Assembly: GCA_023423975.1 (NCBI GenBank)
Contig: JAFAEO010000001.1
Location: 310,001-374,000 of the forward strand
DNA: 64,000 nt
From: Pseudomonadota bacterium
GTDB lineage: Bacteria; Pseudomonadota; Gammaproteobacteria; Burkholderiales; Burkholderiaceae_B
Direction of reading: 5' to 3'
Of this stretch, positions 29,982 through 39,214 are shown piece by piece. The position numbers and the translations under genes are program-made. The notes under the pieces were generated by a model, which was given only the letters and a program-made list of their open reading frames with translations, was not told where the DNA came from and did not search any database. How positions within the stretch are numbered: the first letter of the stretch is position 1; each line of letters opens with the position of its first letter.

Positions 29982-30311
29982 TCAGGACTCGAACGCGCCA
30001 GCCTGCTGCAGCACCGTTTTGAGTTCGCCGCTTTCGTGCATTTCACTCACGATATCCGAACCGCCAATGAATTCGCCCTTGACATACAACTGGGGAATAG
30101 TTGGCCAGTTGGAAAACTGCTTGATGCCTTCGCGCACTTCCTGGTCGTCCAGCACATTGACAGTAACCAGTTTTTTTACACCGGATTCACGCAGAATCTG
30201 GATGGCCTTGCCAGAGAAGCCGCATTGCGGAAACTGAGCCGTGCCTTTCATGAACAACACAACGGGGTGTTCTGTAACGGTCTCGCGGATAAAATTCTGT
30301 ACTTCGCTCAT
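29982..30311 (-). CDS. grxD: Monothiol glutaredoxin (Grx4 family)
   Basis: A 109-residue CGFS-type glutaredoxin (active site CGFS at residues 30-33). Such proteins bind a bridged 2Fe-2S cluster with glutathione and deliver it to apo-proteins. WPTIPQLYVKGEFIGGSDI contains the cis-Pro and glutathione site. The frame extends seven codons upstream, but AGGTG before the ATG at 30311 and the family N terminus MSEVQ fix the start. It is the last gene of hemA-prfA-prmC-grxD. Confidence 0.95.
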   Translation of the reverse strand: MSEVQNFIRETVTEHPVVLFMKGTAQFPQCGFSGKAIQILRESGVKKLVTVNVLDDQEVREGIKQFSNWPTIPQLYVKGEFIGGSDIVSEMHESGELKTVLQQAGAFES

Positions 30312-30381
30312 TGTATTCACCTGTGTCAGCATTGAAAGAAACCAGTTCCATCATCTGGCCATCTCTCAAAATAGTTTAACG

Positions 30382-31209
30382 CTAAATCGTAAAGCACCCG
30401 CCGGAAATGCGCTCAATACCGGATAAATCATTGCGGGATTCAATATTCTTAAAACCGACCTTGGCCAGCATATAGCGAACATGCTCGGCCTGGTCCCATC
30501 CATGCTCAATCCACATCCAGCCGCCGTTGACCAGATACGCCCGGGCGCCGGCAATAATGCGCCGGATGGCCGCAAACCCATCGGAATAATCGGTCAGCGC
30601 CATGGGTGGCTCAAAACGCAGATCGCCCTGCTGCAAATGGGGATCATGCCGGCGTATGTATGGCGGGTTGGACACGATCAGATCGAAGGCCTGCTGTGGA
30701 ATACCCTCAAACCAGTCGCTTTCCAGAAAACGTACGTGCGCGGTACGATGTTTTTCCGCATTGCGTCGCGCCAGGGCTAGGGCATCGGGACTCTTATCTG
30801 TGGCCAGCACCAGCGCGCCGGGGCAGAATCGGGCAATGGAAACTGCAATCACTCCTGTGCCGGTGCCCAGATCCAGCACATTGGCCCTGGGGTGTTCGCG
30901 TACATAGTCGATCGCAGTTTCTACCAGCAACTCCGTTTCCGGACGCGGAATGAGCGCCGCGGCAGACGTCTCAAAGGTCAGGCCCATGAATTCGCGCTCA
31001 CCCATAATATAGGCCATGGGCTCGCCGCTTACGCGCCGCTCAATCAGGGCGCGAATCTGTACTACGTGTTCATCGCTCAGGGGATCACGGTCATGTGCAA
31101 TCATCCAGGAACGCGACACGCCTAGCGTGCGACCGATCAACATCCGGGTCTCAAGTGGCGGAAGGCCACTGGTTCGCGTCAAAGATTCAATCGTGATGGC
31201 CAGCGCCAT
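30382..31209 (-). CDS. prmC: Release factor glutamine methyltransferase PrmC
   Basis: A 275-residue enzyme that methylates the Gln of the GGQ motif in release factors RF1 and RF2. The AdoMet site DLGTGTGVIA (from residue 113) and the catalytic NPPY (181-184) are intact, with the small N-terminal helical domain that docks the release factor. The ATG at 31209 is preferred to one 13 codons earlier because AAGGAGCAGGA precedes it. It lies between prfA (its substrate) and grxD in one operon. Confidence 0.95.
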   Translation of the reverse strand: MALAITIESLTRTSGLPPLETRMLIGRTLGVSRSWMIAHDRDPLSDEHVVQIRALIERRVSGEPMAYIMGEREFMGLTFETSAAALIPRPETELLVETAIDYVREHPRANVLDLGTGTGVIAVSIARFCPGALVLATDKSPDALALARRNAEKHRTAHVRFLESDWFEGIPQQAFDLIVSNPPYIRRHDPHLQQGDLRFEPPMALTDYSDGFAAIRRIIAGARAYLVNGGWMWIEHGWDQAEHVRYMLAKVGFKNIESRNDLSGIERISGGCFTI

Positions 31210-31281
31210 TCCTGCTCCTTCTACTACTGCCGGTATCACCCCGGTCAAATGATGTAATTGATATTCAATACTGCATGATGC

Positions 31282-32367
31282 TTACAGCGAGTCGTCACCC
31301 AGGGCGGCCAGCAACTCAGCCTGCCTCTCGGCAATCAGGGCCCCCGTCAGCTCATCCAGCGAGCCTTCCATGATTTGTGCCAGTTTATACAAAGTCAGGT
31401 TGATTCGGTGATCCGTGACCCGCCCTTGAGGATAATTGTAAGTGCGGATGCGCTCGGAACGGTCACCCGTACCCACCAGGCTCTTGCGCTCGGCCGCTTC
31501 TTTCTGCTGCTGTTTCTGGCGTTCAATATCGTTGATACGGGCAGCCAGCACACTCATGGCGCGCGCTTTGTTCTTGTGCTGTGACCGGTCATCCTGACAC
31601 TCGGCGACGATGCCGGTTGGAATATGCGTGATACGCACAGCCGAATCGGTTTTATTGATGTGCTGGCCGCCCGCGCCACTGGCCCGGAACGTGTCAATGC
31701 GCAGATCGGCCGGGTTCAGCGCCACTTCCGCAATTTCATCGGCTTCGGGCAAAACGGCGACCGTGCAGGCCGACGTATGCACCCGGCCCTGCGATTCGGT
31801 CTCGGGCACCCGTTGCACACGATGCGCGCCAGACTCGTATTTGAGTCGTCCGTACACGCCATCGCCATCTATCCGCGCAATAACCTCGCGATAACCGCCC
31901 ATTTCCGATTCGTTCTCTGAAACCACTTCTACTTTCCAGCCTTTCTGTTCAGCATAACGGCTATACATGCGGAACAGGTCGCCACTGAAAATGGCGCTTT
32001 CATCGCCGCCGGTACCGGCACGCACTTCAAGAAAAACACTGCGGCCATCGTCCGGATCCCGCGGCAGCAATTGCACTTGCAATTGCTCTTGCAGCTCTTC
32101 CAGGCGCGCTTTGGCCAGCTTCAGTTCTTCCTCAGCCATCTCCCGCAGCTCTGGGTCCGAAGACATTTCCATTGCGGCCTGCAAATCTGCCTCGGTCGCT
32201 TCGTAACTGCGAAACAGCATGACCACCGGATCAATTTCCGCGCGTTCACGCGACAGTTTACGAAACCGGTCCATATCGTTGGCGGCATCGGGCTCGGCAA
32301 GCAGTGCATCCACCTCGATGAGGCGATGCGAGATTTGCTCCAGACGGGAGCGCATTGATGATTTCAT
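31282..32367 (-). CDS. prfA: Peptide chain release factor 1
   Basis: A 361-residue factor that recognises UAG and UAA stops. The tripeptide anticodon PxT appears as Pro188-Glu-Thr190, and the peptidyl-transferase motif GGQ is at 233-235, both at the E. coli positions. Length (360 in E. coli) fits. MKSSMRSRLEQ makes two ATGs possible; the first matches beta-proteobacterial homologues. It is downstream of hemA and upstream of prmC, the conserved order. Confidence 0.97.
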   Translation of the reverse strand: MKSSMRSRLEQISHRLIEVDALLAEPDAANDMDRFRKLSRERAEIDPVVMLFRSYEATEADLQAAMEMSSDPELREMAEEELKLAKARLEELQEQLQVQLLPRDPDDGRSVFLEVRAGTGGDESAIFSGDLFRMYSRYAEQKGWKVEVVSENESEMGGYREVIARIDGDGVYGRLKYESGAHRVQRVPETESQGRVHTSACTVAVLPEADEIAEVALNPADLRIDTFRASGAGGQHINKTDSAVRITHIPTGIVAECQDDRSQHKNKARAMSVLAARINDIERQKQQQKEAAERKSLVGTGDRSERIRTYNYPQGRVTDHRINLTLYKLAQIMEGSLDELTGALIAERQAELLAALGDDSL

Positions 32368-32453
32368 AACGAATGTTTGAAGAAAACGGCGTGTTCAGGA
32401 AAATAGCGGCGCCTGCTTAGCGCCGCCGCCAATGATAGCGGGCCAGAGCGCCG

Positions 32454-33728
32454 CTAATGGCTGGAATCCTGATACGGAAAGAGACGGGGCAGCATATCCA
32501 TGAGCGCAGTACGGTCATCGCCCTGGCTGCGGTTGAGCGCCACCATGGGGGCATGCAGGTACTTCTGGGTCAGGCTGCGGGCAAACTGTTCAAGAACCTG
32601 ATCGGCGTTCTCACCCTTGGCCAGCAGGCGACGAGCCCGGTCCAGTTCTGCCTGCACGATGGCATCGGCACCCTGGTTCAGGTTGCGGATCACCGGCACG
32701 ACGGCGCGAGAATCCATCCAGTGCATGAAATTCTGAACGCGGCTGTCAATAATGGCCTCTGCCTGAACCACGGCCGCCTGGCGCGAATCACTGGCCATTT
32801 GCACATAACGGCCCAGATCATCGACCGAATACAGGTAGACGTCATCCAGTTGCGACACTTCGGGTTCGATATCGCGCGGCACGGCCAGATCAATCATGAC
32901 CATAGGCATGTGGCGGCGCGCCTTGGACGCCTTTTGCACCAGCCCAAGGCCCAATATGGGCAGGGAACTGGCCGTACAGGACACCACAATGTCAAATTCC
33001 GCCAAACGCTCGGGCAGGTCTGCCAGCTTCATAGTCTTGCCATCGAACTGGGACGCAAGCGTTTCGGCACGCTCGCGCGTGCGGTTGGCAACGACCATAC
33101 AGGAGGGTTTTTGCGCAGCAAAATGGGTGGAGCACAGCTCGATCATTTCACCGGCGCCAATAAACAGCACCCTGGTTTTGGACAGATCGCCAAACACCCG
33201 CTGGGCCAGCCGAACCGAGGCTGCAGCCATGGACACCGATTGCGCACCAATGGCCGTTTGCGTACGCACTTCCTTGGCCACCGAAAAGGTTTTCTGAAAC
33301 AGCTGATGCAGCAAGGTGCCCAGAGACCCGGCATCGCTGGCCGCGCGGACGGCGGTTTTCATTTGCCCCAGAATCTGCGGCTCACCCAGAACCATGGAAT
33401 CGAGCCCGCTGGCAACACGAAAGGCGTGACGTACGGCCAGATCCTTGTTGTACTGATACAGGTGCGGGCGCAGCTCGTTGGCTTCAAGCGAATTGAAGTC
33501 AGCCAGCCATGAAGGGATGTGCTCAGCCACTTCGGGCTGGGCCGCACAGTAGATTTCGGTGCGATTACAGGTAGACAGAATCGTGGCTTCCTGCACCCTG
33601 GCGCCAAACGCCGAGCGCAAGCCGTCAAGCGCCGGGCGCAGCAGCTGTTCGGGCATGGAAACCCGTTCGCGTACTGACACCGGCGCCGAATGATGATTCA
33701 AACCGAAGGTAAGAACGTCAAGTGACAT
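32454..33728 (-). CDS. hemA: Glutamyl-tRNA reductase
   Basis: A 424-residue enzyme that reduces glutamyl-tRNA to glutamate-1-semialdehyde, the first committed step of haem and B12 synthesis. The nucleophilic Cys54 is in STCNRTEIYC, the catalytic/tRNA block GLDSMVLGEPQILGQ follows, and NADPH binds at FIGAGEMIEL. The C-terminal dimerisation helix is complete. It heads the hemA-prfA-prmC-grxD unit; a promoter with a consensus -10 lies just upstream. Confidence 0.97.
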   Translation of the reverse strand: MSLDVLTFGLNHHSAPVSVRERVSMPEQLLRPALDGLRSAFGARVQEATILSTCNRTEIYCAAQPEVAEHIPSWLADFNSLEANELRPHLYQYNKDLAVRHAFRVASGLDSMVLGEPQILGQMKTAVRAASDAGSLGTLLHQLFQKTFSVAKEVRTQTAIGAQSVSMAAASVRLAQRVFGDLSKTRVLFIGAGEMIELCSTHFAAQKPSCMVVANRTRERAETLASQFDGKTMKLADLPERLAEFDIVVSCTASSLPILGLGLVQKASKARRHMPMVMIDLAVPRDIEPEVSQLDDVYLYSVDDLGRYVQMASDSRQAAVVQAEAIIDSRVQNFMHWMDSRAVVPVIRNLNQGADAIVQAELDRARRLLAKGENADQVLEQFARSLTQKYLHAPMVALNRSQGDDRTALMDMLPRLFPYQDSSH

Positions 33729-33773
33729 GGCCGTAATATCTTGAATTTTCTTTTATGATCTGGTATTAGTCTG

Positions 33774-33802
33774 ATTATAGACCTTCCGGCGATGTTTTTT
33801 AA
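33774..33802 (-). promoter_or_regulatory. Candidate sigma-70 promoter of hemA
   Basis: Minus strand: TTAAAA, 17 bases, TATAAT. The -10 is full consensus and the start codon is 46 bases downstream of it. Assigned by position. Confidence 0.55.
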
Positions 33803-33872
33803 TTATTTATGTCAGGAAGGCTGCAAAATATATACACAAGTCAAAAATTAGTGTATTATTTCGTTCTTTGTT

Positions 33873-33948
33873 GGCCAGGTAGCTCAGTCGGTAGAGCAGA
33901 GGATTGAAAATCCTTGTGTCGGCAGTTCGATTCTGCCCCAGGCCACCA
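33873..33948 (+). tRNA. tRNA-Phe (anticodon GAA)
   Basis: A 76-base cloverleaf with encoded CCA. The D-stem GCTC/GAGC, anticodon arm with loop TTGAAAA (anticodon GAA), TTCGATT T-loop and five-base T-stem are all good. The acceptor stem pairs GGCCAGG with CCAGGCC, which leaves an A-A mismatch at positions 5 and 68; relatives normally have CCTGGCC here. A good terminator follows 16 bases after the CCA. Confidence 0.95.
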
Positions 33949-33964
33949 TCAAGATCAAGCACTT

Positions 33965-33997
33965 ACGCCAGCCGTTATCGGTTGGCGTTTTTGTTTT
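33965..33997 (+). terminator. Rho-independent terminator of tRNA-Phe
   Basis: Arms ACGCCAGCCG and CGGTTGGCGT (nine of ten pairs plus one A-C mismatch), four-base loop, then TTTTGTTTTT. Confidence 0.85.
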
Positions 33998-34550
33998 TGG
34001 TTCTCAGTTTTGCTACAGACGCGCGTTTTGGGCAAAAAAAGCTGCCAAATCTATTGGCCTATTTCTAATGGCATATTGGCGCACTCACTGGTCTTCATCA
34101 TCCCGCTTACCGTCCTGGACAATAAAAACTCATTACATTTCAGGAAAAAACGCCAGGATCGTGATTTAATAACGTAACAACAAACAACGAAAAAAAATGA
34201 TCGAATATAAATCATGGCGTTAGCTGGGTATACCCGACGCATATTGACACTGTCACGCAACATTCTGGATGCGGACACAGAACCTCTCCGTTTATTCCTG
34301 ACTCAGCGCACTGGTACAAAATACGCCCCCAGCGATCTGAGCTCGGTACGCCCAACAGATAAATTGCGATCCAGGCTGCGTCCAATCGCTGACCAGACAC
34401 ACAAAATTATGATTTTGGACAAATAAATATTTATATAAGACTTTCTGAATGCAAGCTGCATTAAAAAAAGTGTCAGCGCCAAAAATATGGGAAGATAGAT
34501 CGTTACCAGTTGCGCCAATAAAAAATTAAACTAACTCTGCCTGCCCTCTC
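33998..34550. other. AT-rich region after tRNA-Phe without a recognisable gene
   Basis: About 550 bp lower in GC than the surroundings. A 70-codon frame at 34214-34426 (+) and a 62-codon frame at 34212-34400 (-) overlap each other; neither has a convincing ribosome site or family. No repeat of the tRNA 3' end was found, so there is no direct sign of an integrated element. Confidence 0.4.
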
Positions 34551-35411
34551 ATGGACTCTTCATCACAACAAGCCTTTATAAAAAAGGCGGCCACGCTGAT
34601 CAGTGAAGCCGATGGGCTGCTTGTTACTGCCGGCGCTGGCATGGGTGTGGACTCGGGTCTGCCTGATTTTCGCGGCGCCGAAGGCTTCTGGCAGCACTAT
34701 CCGGCGCTGCGTACTTCGGGTATTTGTTTCGAGGATATCGCCTCACCCGTGTATTTCCCTGAGCACCCAGAGCTTGCCTGGGGGTTTTATGGGCATCGTC
34801 TGGCCCTGTATCGGCAGACAACGCCTCATGCCGGCTTCCAGATCCTGAGGCAAATTGCATCACAAATGCCAAATAATGCATTTGTGTTTACCAGCAATGT
34901 CGACGGCCAGTTCCAGAAAGCAGGCTTTGCACCGGAGCAGATCGTTGAATGCCATGGCTCGATTCACTATTTGCAATGCATAGACGTTTGCGAACAGGAT
35001 ATATGGCCGGCTGACGACTTTGAGCCGCAAGTAGATATGCAACGCTGTCTGCTGTTGAATCCGCCGCCACGCTGCCCGCACTGTGGCTCGCTGGCGCGGC
35101 CCAACATCATGATGTTCAACGACTGGCATTGGGTGGACACCCGTAGCCGCCAGCAGCATCAGCACCTGCAGGCCTGGCTGAAAAAGACGAGGCGTCCGGT
35201 CATTGTCGAACTGGGCGCGGGTACCGCCGTTGCCACTGTGCGCTATTTTGGCGAACGCCAGAAGGCGCCAATCGTTCGCATCAATACGCACGAAGCAAAT
35301 ATAAAGAAAACAGCAAAGAATGTTTCGCTGGCCATGGGCGCACAGCAAGCGCTAACGCAAATCCAAAGCGCACTGGACGACATGAGTTACTTCGGCAAAA
35401 CACAGCCCTGA
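34551..35411 (+). CDS. Sirtuin-family NAD-dependent deacylase
   Basis: A 286-residue Sir2-type protein. NAD binding is shown by TAGAGMGVDSGLPDFRG (26-42) and TSNVDG (114-119); the catalytic His is in CHGS (His135). The structural zinc cysteines appear as CIDVC (143, 147) and CPHC (175, 178). The spacing and the GAGMGVDSGLPDFR form differ from the CobB class and match a group of bacterial Sir2 proteins of unknown substrate. It stands alone after the tRNA. Deacetylase, ADP-ribosyltransferase or simple NADase activity cannot be separated by eye. Confidence 0.88.
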   Translation: MDSSSQQAFIKKAATLISEADGLLVTAGAGMGVDSGLPDFRGAEGFWQHYPALRTSGICFEDIASPVYFPEHPELAWGFYGHRLALYRQTTPHAGFQILRQIASQMPNNAFVFTSNVDGQFQKAGFAPEQIVECHGSIHYLQCIDVCEQDIWPADDFEPQVDMQRCLLLNPPPRCPHCGSLARPNIMMFNDWHWVDTRSRQQHQHLQAWLKKTRRPVIVELGAGTAVATVRYFGERQKAPIVRINTHEANIKKTAKNVSLAMGAQQALTQIQSALDDMSYFGKTQP

Positions 35412-35579
35412 TACGGCCCCAGCACATTGCCACATCAACCTTCGGACGATCAAACACCTGCCCTTGCTCGTGGCTTTCGCACGTGACTTGTTTAGTCACC
35501 TGAGTTACATTCAAGGTTGATATGCATTTGTAGTACCCTGCCCTGCGCCCGTGTTCGACCATCACTGGAGGCCAATGTC

Positions 35580-36122
35580 ATGCCATATCCTGTTCGACCG
35601 CTATACCGCTTTAATTGCAGGCAGCATTTATGGTTACTGCTGCTTGCCGGTTTGACTGCGGTCACGCTCAACGCGACCGCCAACGCCGAACCATCCCTGA
35701 CACTGGCGGCTGCGAACTTCGCCTTCAAAGACACGTCCGGCGAAGTCAAAGACCAGACAGCCGACCATGACCGGCGCTTGCACGCACTGAACGAGGCAAT
35801 TCGCCATGGCCTGGCGCAAAACAAAAAAACAAAAACAGTGCAGCTTACCTGTCAAAATGACAAATGCAATGCAGCGGAACCGGGTCTTGAAGCACTGGCA
35901 GCCGACGCAAAAAAGGCTGGCGCAACCCATCTGCTTTTTGGCGAGGTGCACAAGATGAGTACATTGGTGGGCTGGATCAAATATGCGATGGTAGATCTGA
36001 ACCAAAATGCCCCTGTATGCGAGCGCACGCTATCCTATCGCGGCGATAACGATCAGGCCTGGCAGCATGCGGCAAAATTTGCGGTACGTGATATTGAGAG
36101 CAATTGCATTGACAGGCAATAG
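35580..36122 (+). CDS. DUF2380 exported protein
   Basis: A 180-residue protein with a signal sequence (about 1-36, ending ATANA). The mature part has the features of DUF2380: an N-terminal AAANFAFKDTSGE strand, a Cys pair in CQNDKC, and the C-terminal block MSTLVGWIKYAMVDLNQNAP followed by WQHAAKFAVRDI. Function of the family is unknown; the fold resembles periplasmic proteins that are coupled to dehydrogenase systems in some genomes. GGAGG lies eight bases before the ATG. No operon partner. Confidence 0.78.
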   Translation: MPYPVRPLYRFNCRQHLWLLLLAGLTAVTLNATANAEPSLTLAAANFAFKDTSGEVKDQTADHDRRLHALNEAIRHGLAQNKKTKTVQLTCQNDKCNAAEPGLEALAADAKKAGATHLLFGEVHKMSTLVGWIKYAMVDLNQNAPVCERTLSYRGDNDQAWQHAAKFAVRDIESNCIDRQ

Positions 36123-36152
36123 AATGGGTGCCGGTGAGCCCCCTTGCCTGAA

Positions 36153-36938
36153 CTACTTGATTGTTCGCTGAAAATCCTTGACCTGGATATTATTATCCAG
36201 CGAGGCATCCACCGCAATATCAAAGACAACACGATCAGCCCGATGCCAGGCAGTGAACCACTCCAGCGGCAATCCATACTGATCGTAATAACACGCCTGC
36301 AATTGCAGCAACGAATCGCTTTTTTTCACTTTAAGATAATTGGCCAGCATCTTGTCGCTGGGGACCGTCTGAATCTGATTGCGACCCTGTTGCGGCTCAC
36401 GGTTAAAGCGTGCCAGCAACTGGCGATGCAGCGATTGGTCGATCAGGTCTTCGCTGCTCAGGGAAGCAAACTCCTTTGGCAGCCAGGTCTTCACATATGA
36501 AATAGGTTCATCGTCAATATACCGCACGCGCTCCAGCAGCAGGCCTTCAGTGTCGCCATAGAACGCTGCCACCTCTGCGGGAAAAACAGCCTCTTCGAGC
36601 TTGATTACCGACGTCTGCAGGCGCGTACCTTCGCGTTCCAACTGCGCGTGCAGGCTAAGCGAGTTTTGCAGATTACGCCGGTGTTTCATGCGCGGAGCAA
36701 CCACAGAAGAGCGACCGGCCTGTTTCAGAATATATCCATCGTCAACCAGCAGCGCCAGAGCCTGGCGCACGACACTGCGCGCTACATTGAAGTGTCCGCA
36801 CAGCGCGTTTTCGCTCGGAATCGGACTACCCGGAGGCAGCCGATTTTCAGAGATGGCGGTTTTCAGGCTGTCAGCAACCTGCCTGTACAACGCCTCTTTA
36901 CCTTTGTTTTTTACGTCGATTTTTTTCAGATAAAGCAC
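36153..36938 (-). CDS. GntR/HutC-family regulator of the D-threonate-type operon
   Basis: A 261-residue regulator with an N-terminal winged helix (about 15-80; PSENALCGHFNVARSVVRQA) and a UTRA ligand domain (about 95-255) that usually binds sugars, sugar acids or phosphates. It is the last gene of the unit permease-kinase-pdxA2-gntR, 21 bp after pdxA2. Tandem TGTACGTACA palindromes at the operon promoter (40331-40355) are the likely operator, and such symmetric sites suit this subfamily. The inducer is probably a pathway sugar acid or its phosphate. Confidence 0.9.
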   Translation of the reverse strand: MLYLKKIDVKNKGKEALYRQVADSLKTAISENRLPPGSPIPSENALCGHFNVARSVVRQALALLVDDGYILKQAGRSSVVAPRMKHRRNLQNSLSLHAQLEREGTRLQTSVIKLEEAVFPAEVAAFYGDTEGLLLERVRYIDDEPISYVKTWLPKEFASLSSEDLIDQSLHRQLLARFNREPQQGRNQIQTVPSDKMLANYLKVKKSDSLLQLQACYYDQYGLPLEWFTAWHRADRVVFDIAVDASLDNNIQVKDFQRTIK

Positions 36939-36959
36939 GATATCCCCGCCAAAATAAAA

Positions 36960-38003
36960 CTATACCCCTTCCGATTTTGAAGCTGCTTCCCATACGGAAG
37001 ACCAGCCCAGGGAGAGGCTGGCTGCACGCTCGGCAGCCAGAATCAGGCTTTCTTCGCGTGCAATGTTCTGACCGGCAATATCAAACGCGGTACCGTGATC
37101 CACAGAGACTCGTACAACCGGTAAGCCCACTGTAATATTTACACCGTCATCGCCATATACAGCTTTAAATGGTGCATGCCCCTGATCGTGATAGCACGCG
37201 ACCAGAAATTTCCATTTGCCACGCACGGCTTGCGGCCAGAGCGCATCTGCCGGAATCGGACCCACAGCATTGATCCCCGCCGCCTTGGCCCTTTCGATGG
37301 CAGGCGTTAATATAGCACTGTCTTCCGTGCCGAAGATATTGTTCTCGCCGGCATGCGGATTCAGGCCCGAGACGGCAATGGGCTCGTCCTGACGCCCAAG
37401 CGCTTTGGAAAACGCGTGAACCAGTTGCAAGATCTCGTGCATGCGCTTGGGGTTCACATCCTCTATGGCCTGACGCAACGACACATGGGTGGTTGCATGA
37501 AATACATATAGATCGCCGGCGGACAATACCAGAGAGTAATTTTTGACACCAAATTCATGAGCCAGCAATTCGGTATGACCGGGCCACTTATGGCCTCCCA
37601 GGTGCATGGCTGCTTTGTTCAGCGGCGCGGTAACGATACCGTCCACTTCGCCCTTACGGGCCAGGTCACAGGCTTTCATGACAAACAGCGCAGAGCCAGC
37701 GCCAGCACGCGCATCCAGCTTACCCAATTGAACGTCTTCAAGAGACGGCCCGACCTGGATGATCTCAATGGTGCCCGCTTCGTTGGTTGCCTCGGCCGGT
37801 GCTGAAATTTCCCGAACCTTGCTCACGTCACCGTTCAGGCTCAACACAGCCTTGCGCAACGCAGCCACGTCGCCGATGACGACAAATTTGGCAGTATCAC
37901 GCAGACCGGGATGGTTCAACAGCATTTTGGCTGTAATTTCAGGACCAATGCCGGCGACGTCGCCAACGGTTACTGCCAATACAGGCAATTTTTTCGTGCT
38001 CAT
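36960..38003 (-). CDS. pdxA2: PdxA2-type 4-phospho-threonate dehydrogenase
   Basis: A 347-residue NAD-dependent dehydrogenase of the PdxA family. Metal-binding His residues are in GHTELLAHEFG, LVACYHDQGHAPFK and VDHGTAFDIAG, and LAVTVGDVAGIGPEI is the family start. PdxA proper serves vitamin B6 synthesis, but genes next to a DUF1537 kinase are PdxA2, which oxidise and decarboxylate D-threonate or D-erythronate 4-phosphate to dihydroxyacetone phosphate. The four-base overlap with the kinase gene and the permease upstream support this catabolic role. Confidence 0.9.
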   Translation of the reverse strand: MSTKKLPVLAVTVGDVAGIGPEITAKMLLNHPGLRDTAKFVVIGDVAALRKAVLSLNGDVSKVREISAPAEATNEAGTIEIIQVGPSLEDVQLGKLDARAGAGSALFVMKACDLARKGEVDGIVTAPLNKAAMHLGGHKWPGHTELLAHEFGVKNYSLVLSAGDLYVFHATTHVSLRQAIEDVNPKRMHEILQLVHAFSKALGRQDEPIAVSGLNPHAGENNIFGTEDSAILTPAIERAKAAGINAVGPIPADALWPQAVRGKWKFLVACYHDQGHAPFKAVYGDDGVNITVGLPVVRVSVDHGTAFDIAGQNIAREESLILAAERAASLSLGWSSVWEAASKSEGV

Positions 38004-39214
38004 TTGAATTTCCTTTCCGTCAGGGTTTCTGCAGCCTGAATCAAAACATTTTCCGAACCAAAGCCCCCGGCCTTGGTCACAATCGGCATGCCGGCATATT
38101 CGCCGCCAATCAGCGTGCCCAAAGGAACGCCTCCGGACACTTCATCTATTAATCGGATACCCGTTGCCTGCAAGGCCGACATCACCTGCTCTGCACCGTC
38201 GCCGCCGGTAGCGATCAGGCCGCGCACCTTGCCGGTGCCCACAACCGCCAGCGCTGACTGCCCAAGACGGCGGGCAACCATGGCAGAGGTCAGATCGGGC
38301 ACCTGGCGGGCCGGCGCCAATAGCACCAGAATTCGGCTGCCCTCACCCAAACCTGTGATCTGTTCAAGCATCACTTGCTGCCATGATTGCCACAGGGCAT
38401 CATCACCCAGTACCAGCGGTTCTGGCGTTAGCACCGTCGCACCGTAGGCTTGTAGTGCCGTCACCTGCGCGCGCGTGGCGCTGTGCTGCGAAGTCACCAC
38501 GGCCAGAACAATGTCGCCTGAAGCCGGGTCGCTGGCCCACGCCGCCGCCATCGCCATTGCCAGTCCACCAGCGCCTACCGGCAGCGCACGCTCGCCCAGC
38601 ATCACAATGGCCTGTGCCAGACGTTTCAGATCAGCATCTGTACGGGCGTCTACCACCACGATCGGCCCACAGCCGCCAATTTTTTGTGCAAGCGTGGCTG
38701 GCGTATCGTCTTGCGTCGGGCTGACCAGGTCGCAGTCCAGCATCACAGGCACAGAACTTTCCATGACGGGTGTGACCGGATCGGTCCCTGCCGAGGTTTC
38801 TGTTACCGGAGTGCCGTTAACCAGCAAAACACCATTTTCCAATGTTCTGCCGGTAGCGGGATAGGCCGGGCACACCACGGCGATCGCATTTTCATGCCAT
38901 TGCTGGCGAGCCGCTTCAATTTCCGCCGCGAATGCGCCACGCAGAGTGGAATCTACTTTCTTGAACACATGACGCACGCCATGCTTGCGAAAAGTCTGCA
39001 TTTCGCTGGCAACCGCCTGGGCTGCTGCCTGCGGCGCCATGGCGCGGCTGTTGCTGTTGACCGAGACCACTTGCGCCTGCATATCGCCCAGCGCAAAAGC
39101 CTCTTCGGAACCGCCCACATACAACTGCGTTTCCCAGCCACAGCGAACGAACTGCACGGCCGAATCTCCGGCGCCAGTCAGATCATCCGCAATGATTGCT
39201 ATTTGCGGCTTCAT
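38000..39214 (-). CDS. dtnK: Four-carbon acid sugar kinase (DtnK/OtnK family, DUF1537)
   Basis: A 404-residue kinase. The N-terminal domain begins IAIIADDLTGAGDSAVQFVR, the substrate site of four-carbon acid sugar kinases, and the C-terminal nucleotide domain carries GLIATGGDGAEQVM and PLGTLIGGEYAGMPIVTKAGG. These kinases phosphorylate D-threonate, D-erythronate or related acids. With PdxA2 next to it and no aldolase or isomerase gene present, D-threonate is the simplest substrate, since kinase plus PdxA2 yields dihydroxyacetone phosphate. It overlaps both neighbours by four bases. Confidence 0.9.
   Translation of the reverse strand: MKPQIAIIADDLTGAGDSAVQFVRCGWETQLYVGGSEEAFALGDMQAQVVSVNSNSRAMAPQAAAQAVASEMQTFRKHGVRHVFKKVDSTLRGAFAAEIEAARQQWHENAIAVVCPAYPATGRTLENGVLLVNGTPVTETSAGTDPVTPVMESSVPVMLDCDLVSPTQDDTPATLAQKIGGCGPIVVVDARTDADLKRLAQAIVMLGERALPVGAGGLAMAMAAAWASDPASGDIVLAVVTSQHSATRAQVTALQAYGATVLTPEPLVLGDDALWQSWQQVMLEQITGLGEGSRILVLLAPARQVPDLTSAMVARRLGQSALAVVGTGKVRGLIATGGDGAEQVMSALQATGIRLIDEVSGGVPLGTLIGGEYAGMPIVTKAGGFGSENVLIQAAETLTERKFK

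Noticed and set aside
32457..33512. 351-codon frame opposite hemA
   Set aside because: Shadow of hemA; no ribosome site or family.
34214..34426. 70-codon frame after the tRNA
   Set aside because: No ribosome site and no similarity that I can recognise; an equally long frame overlaps it on the other strand.
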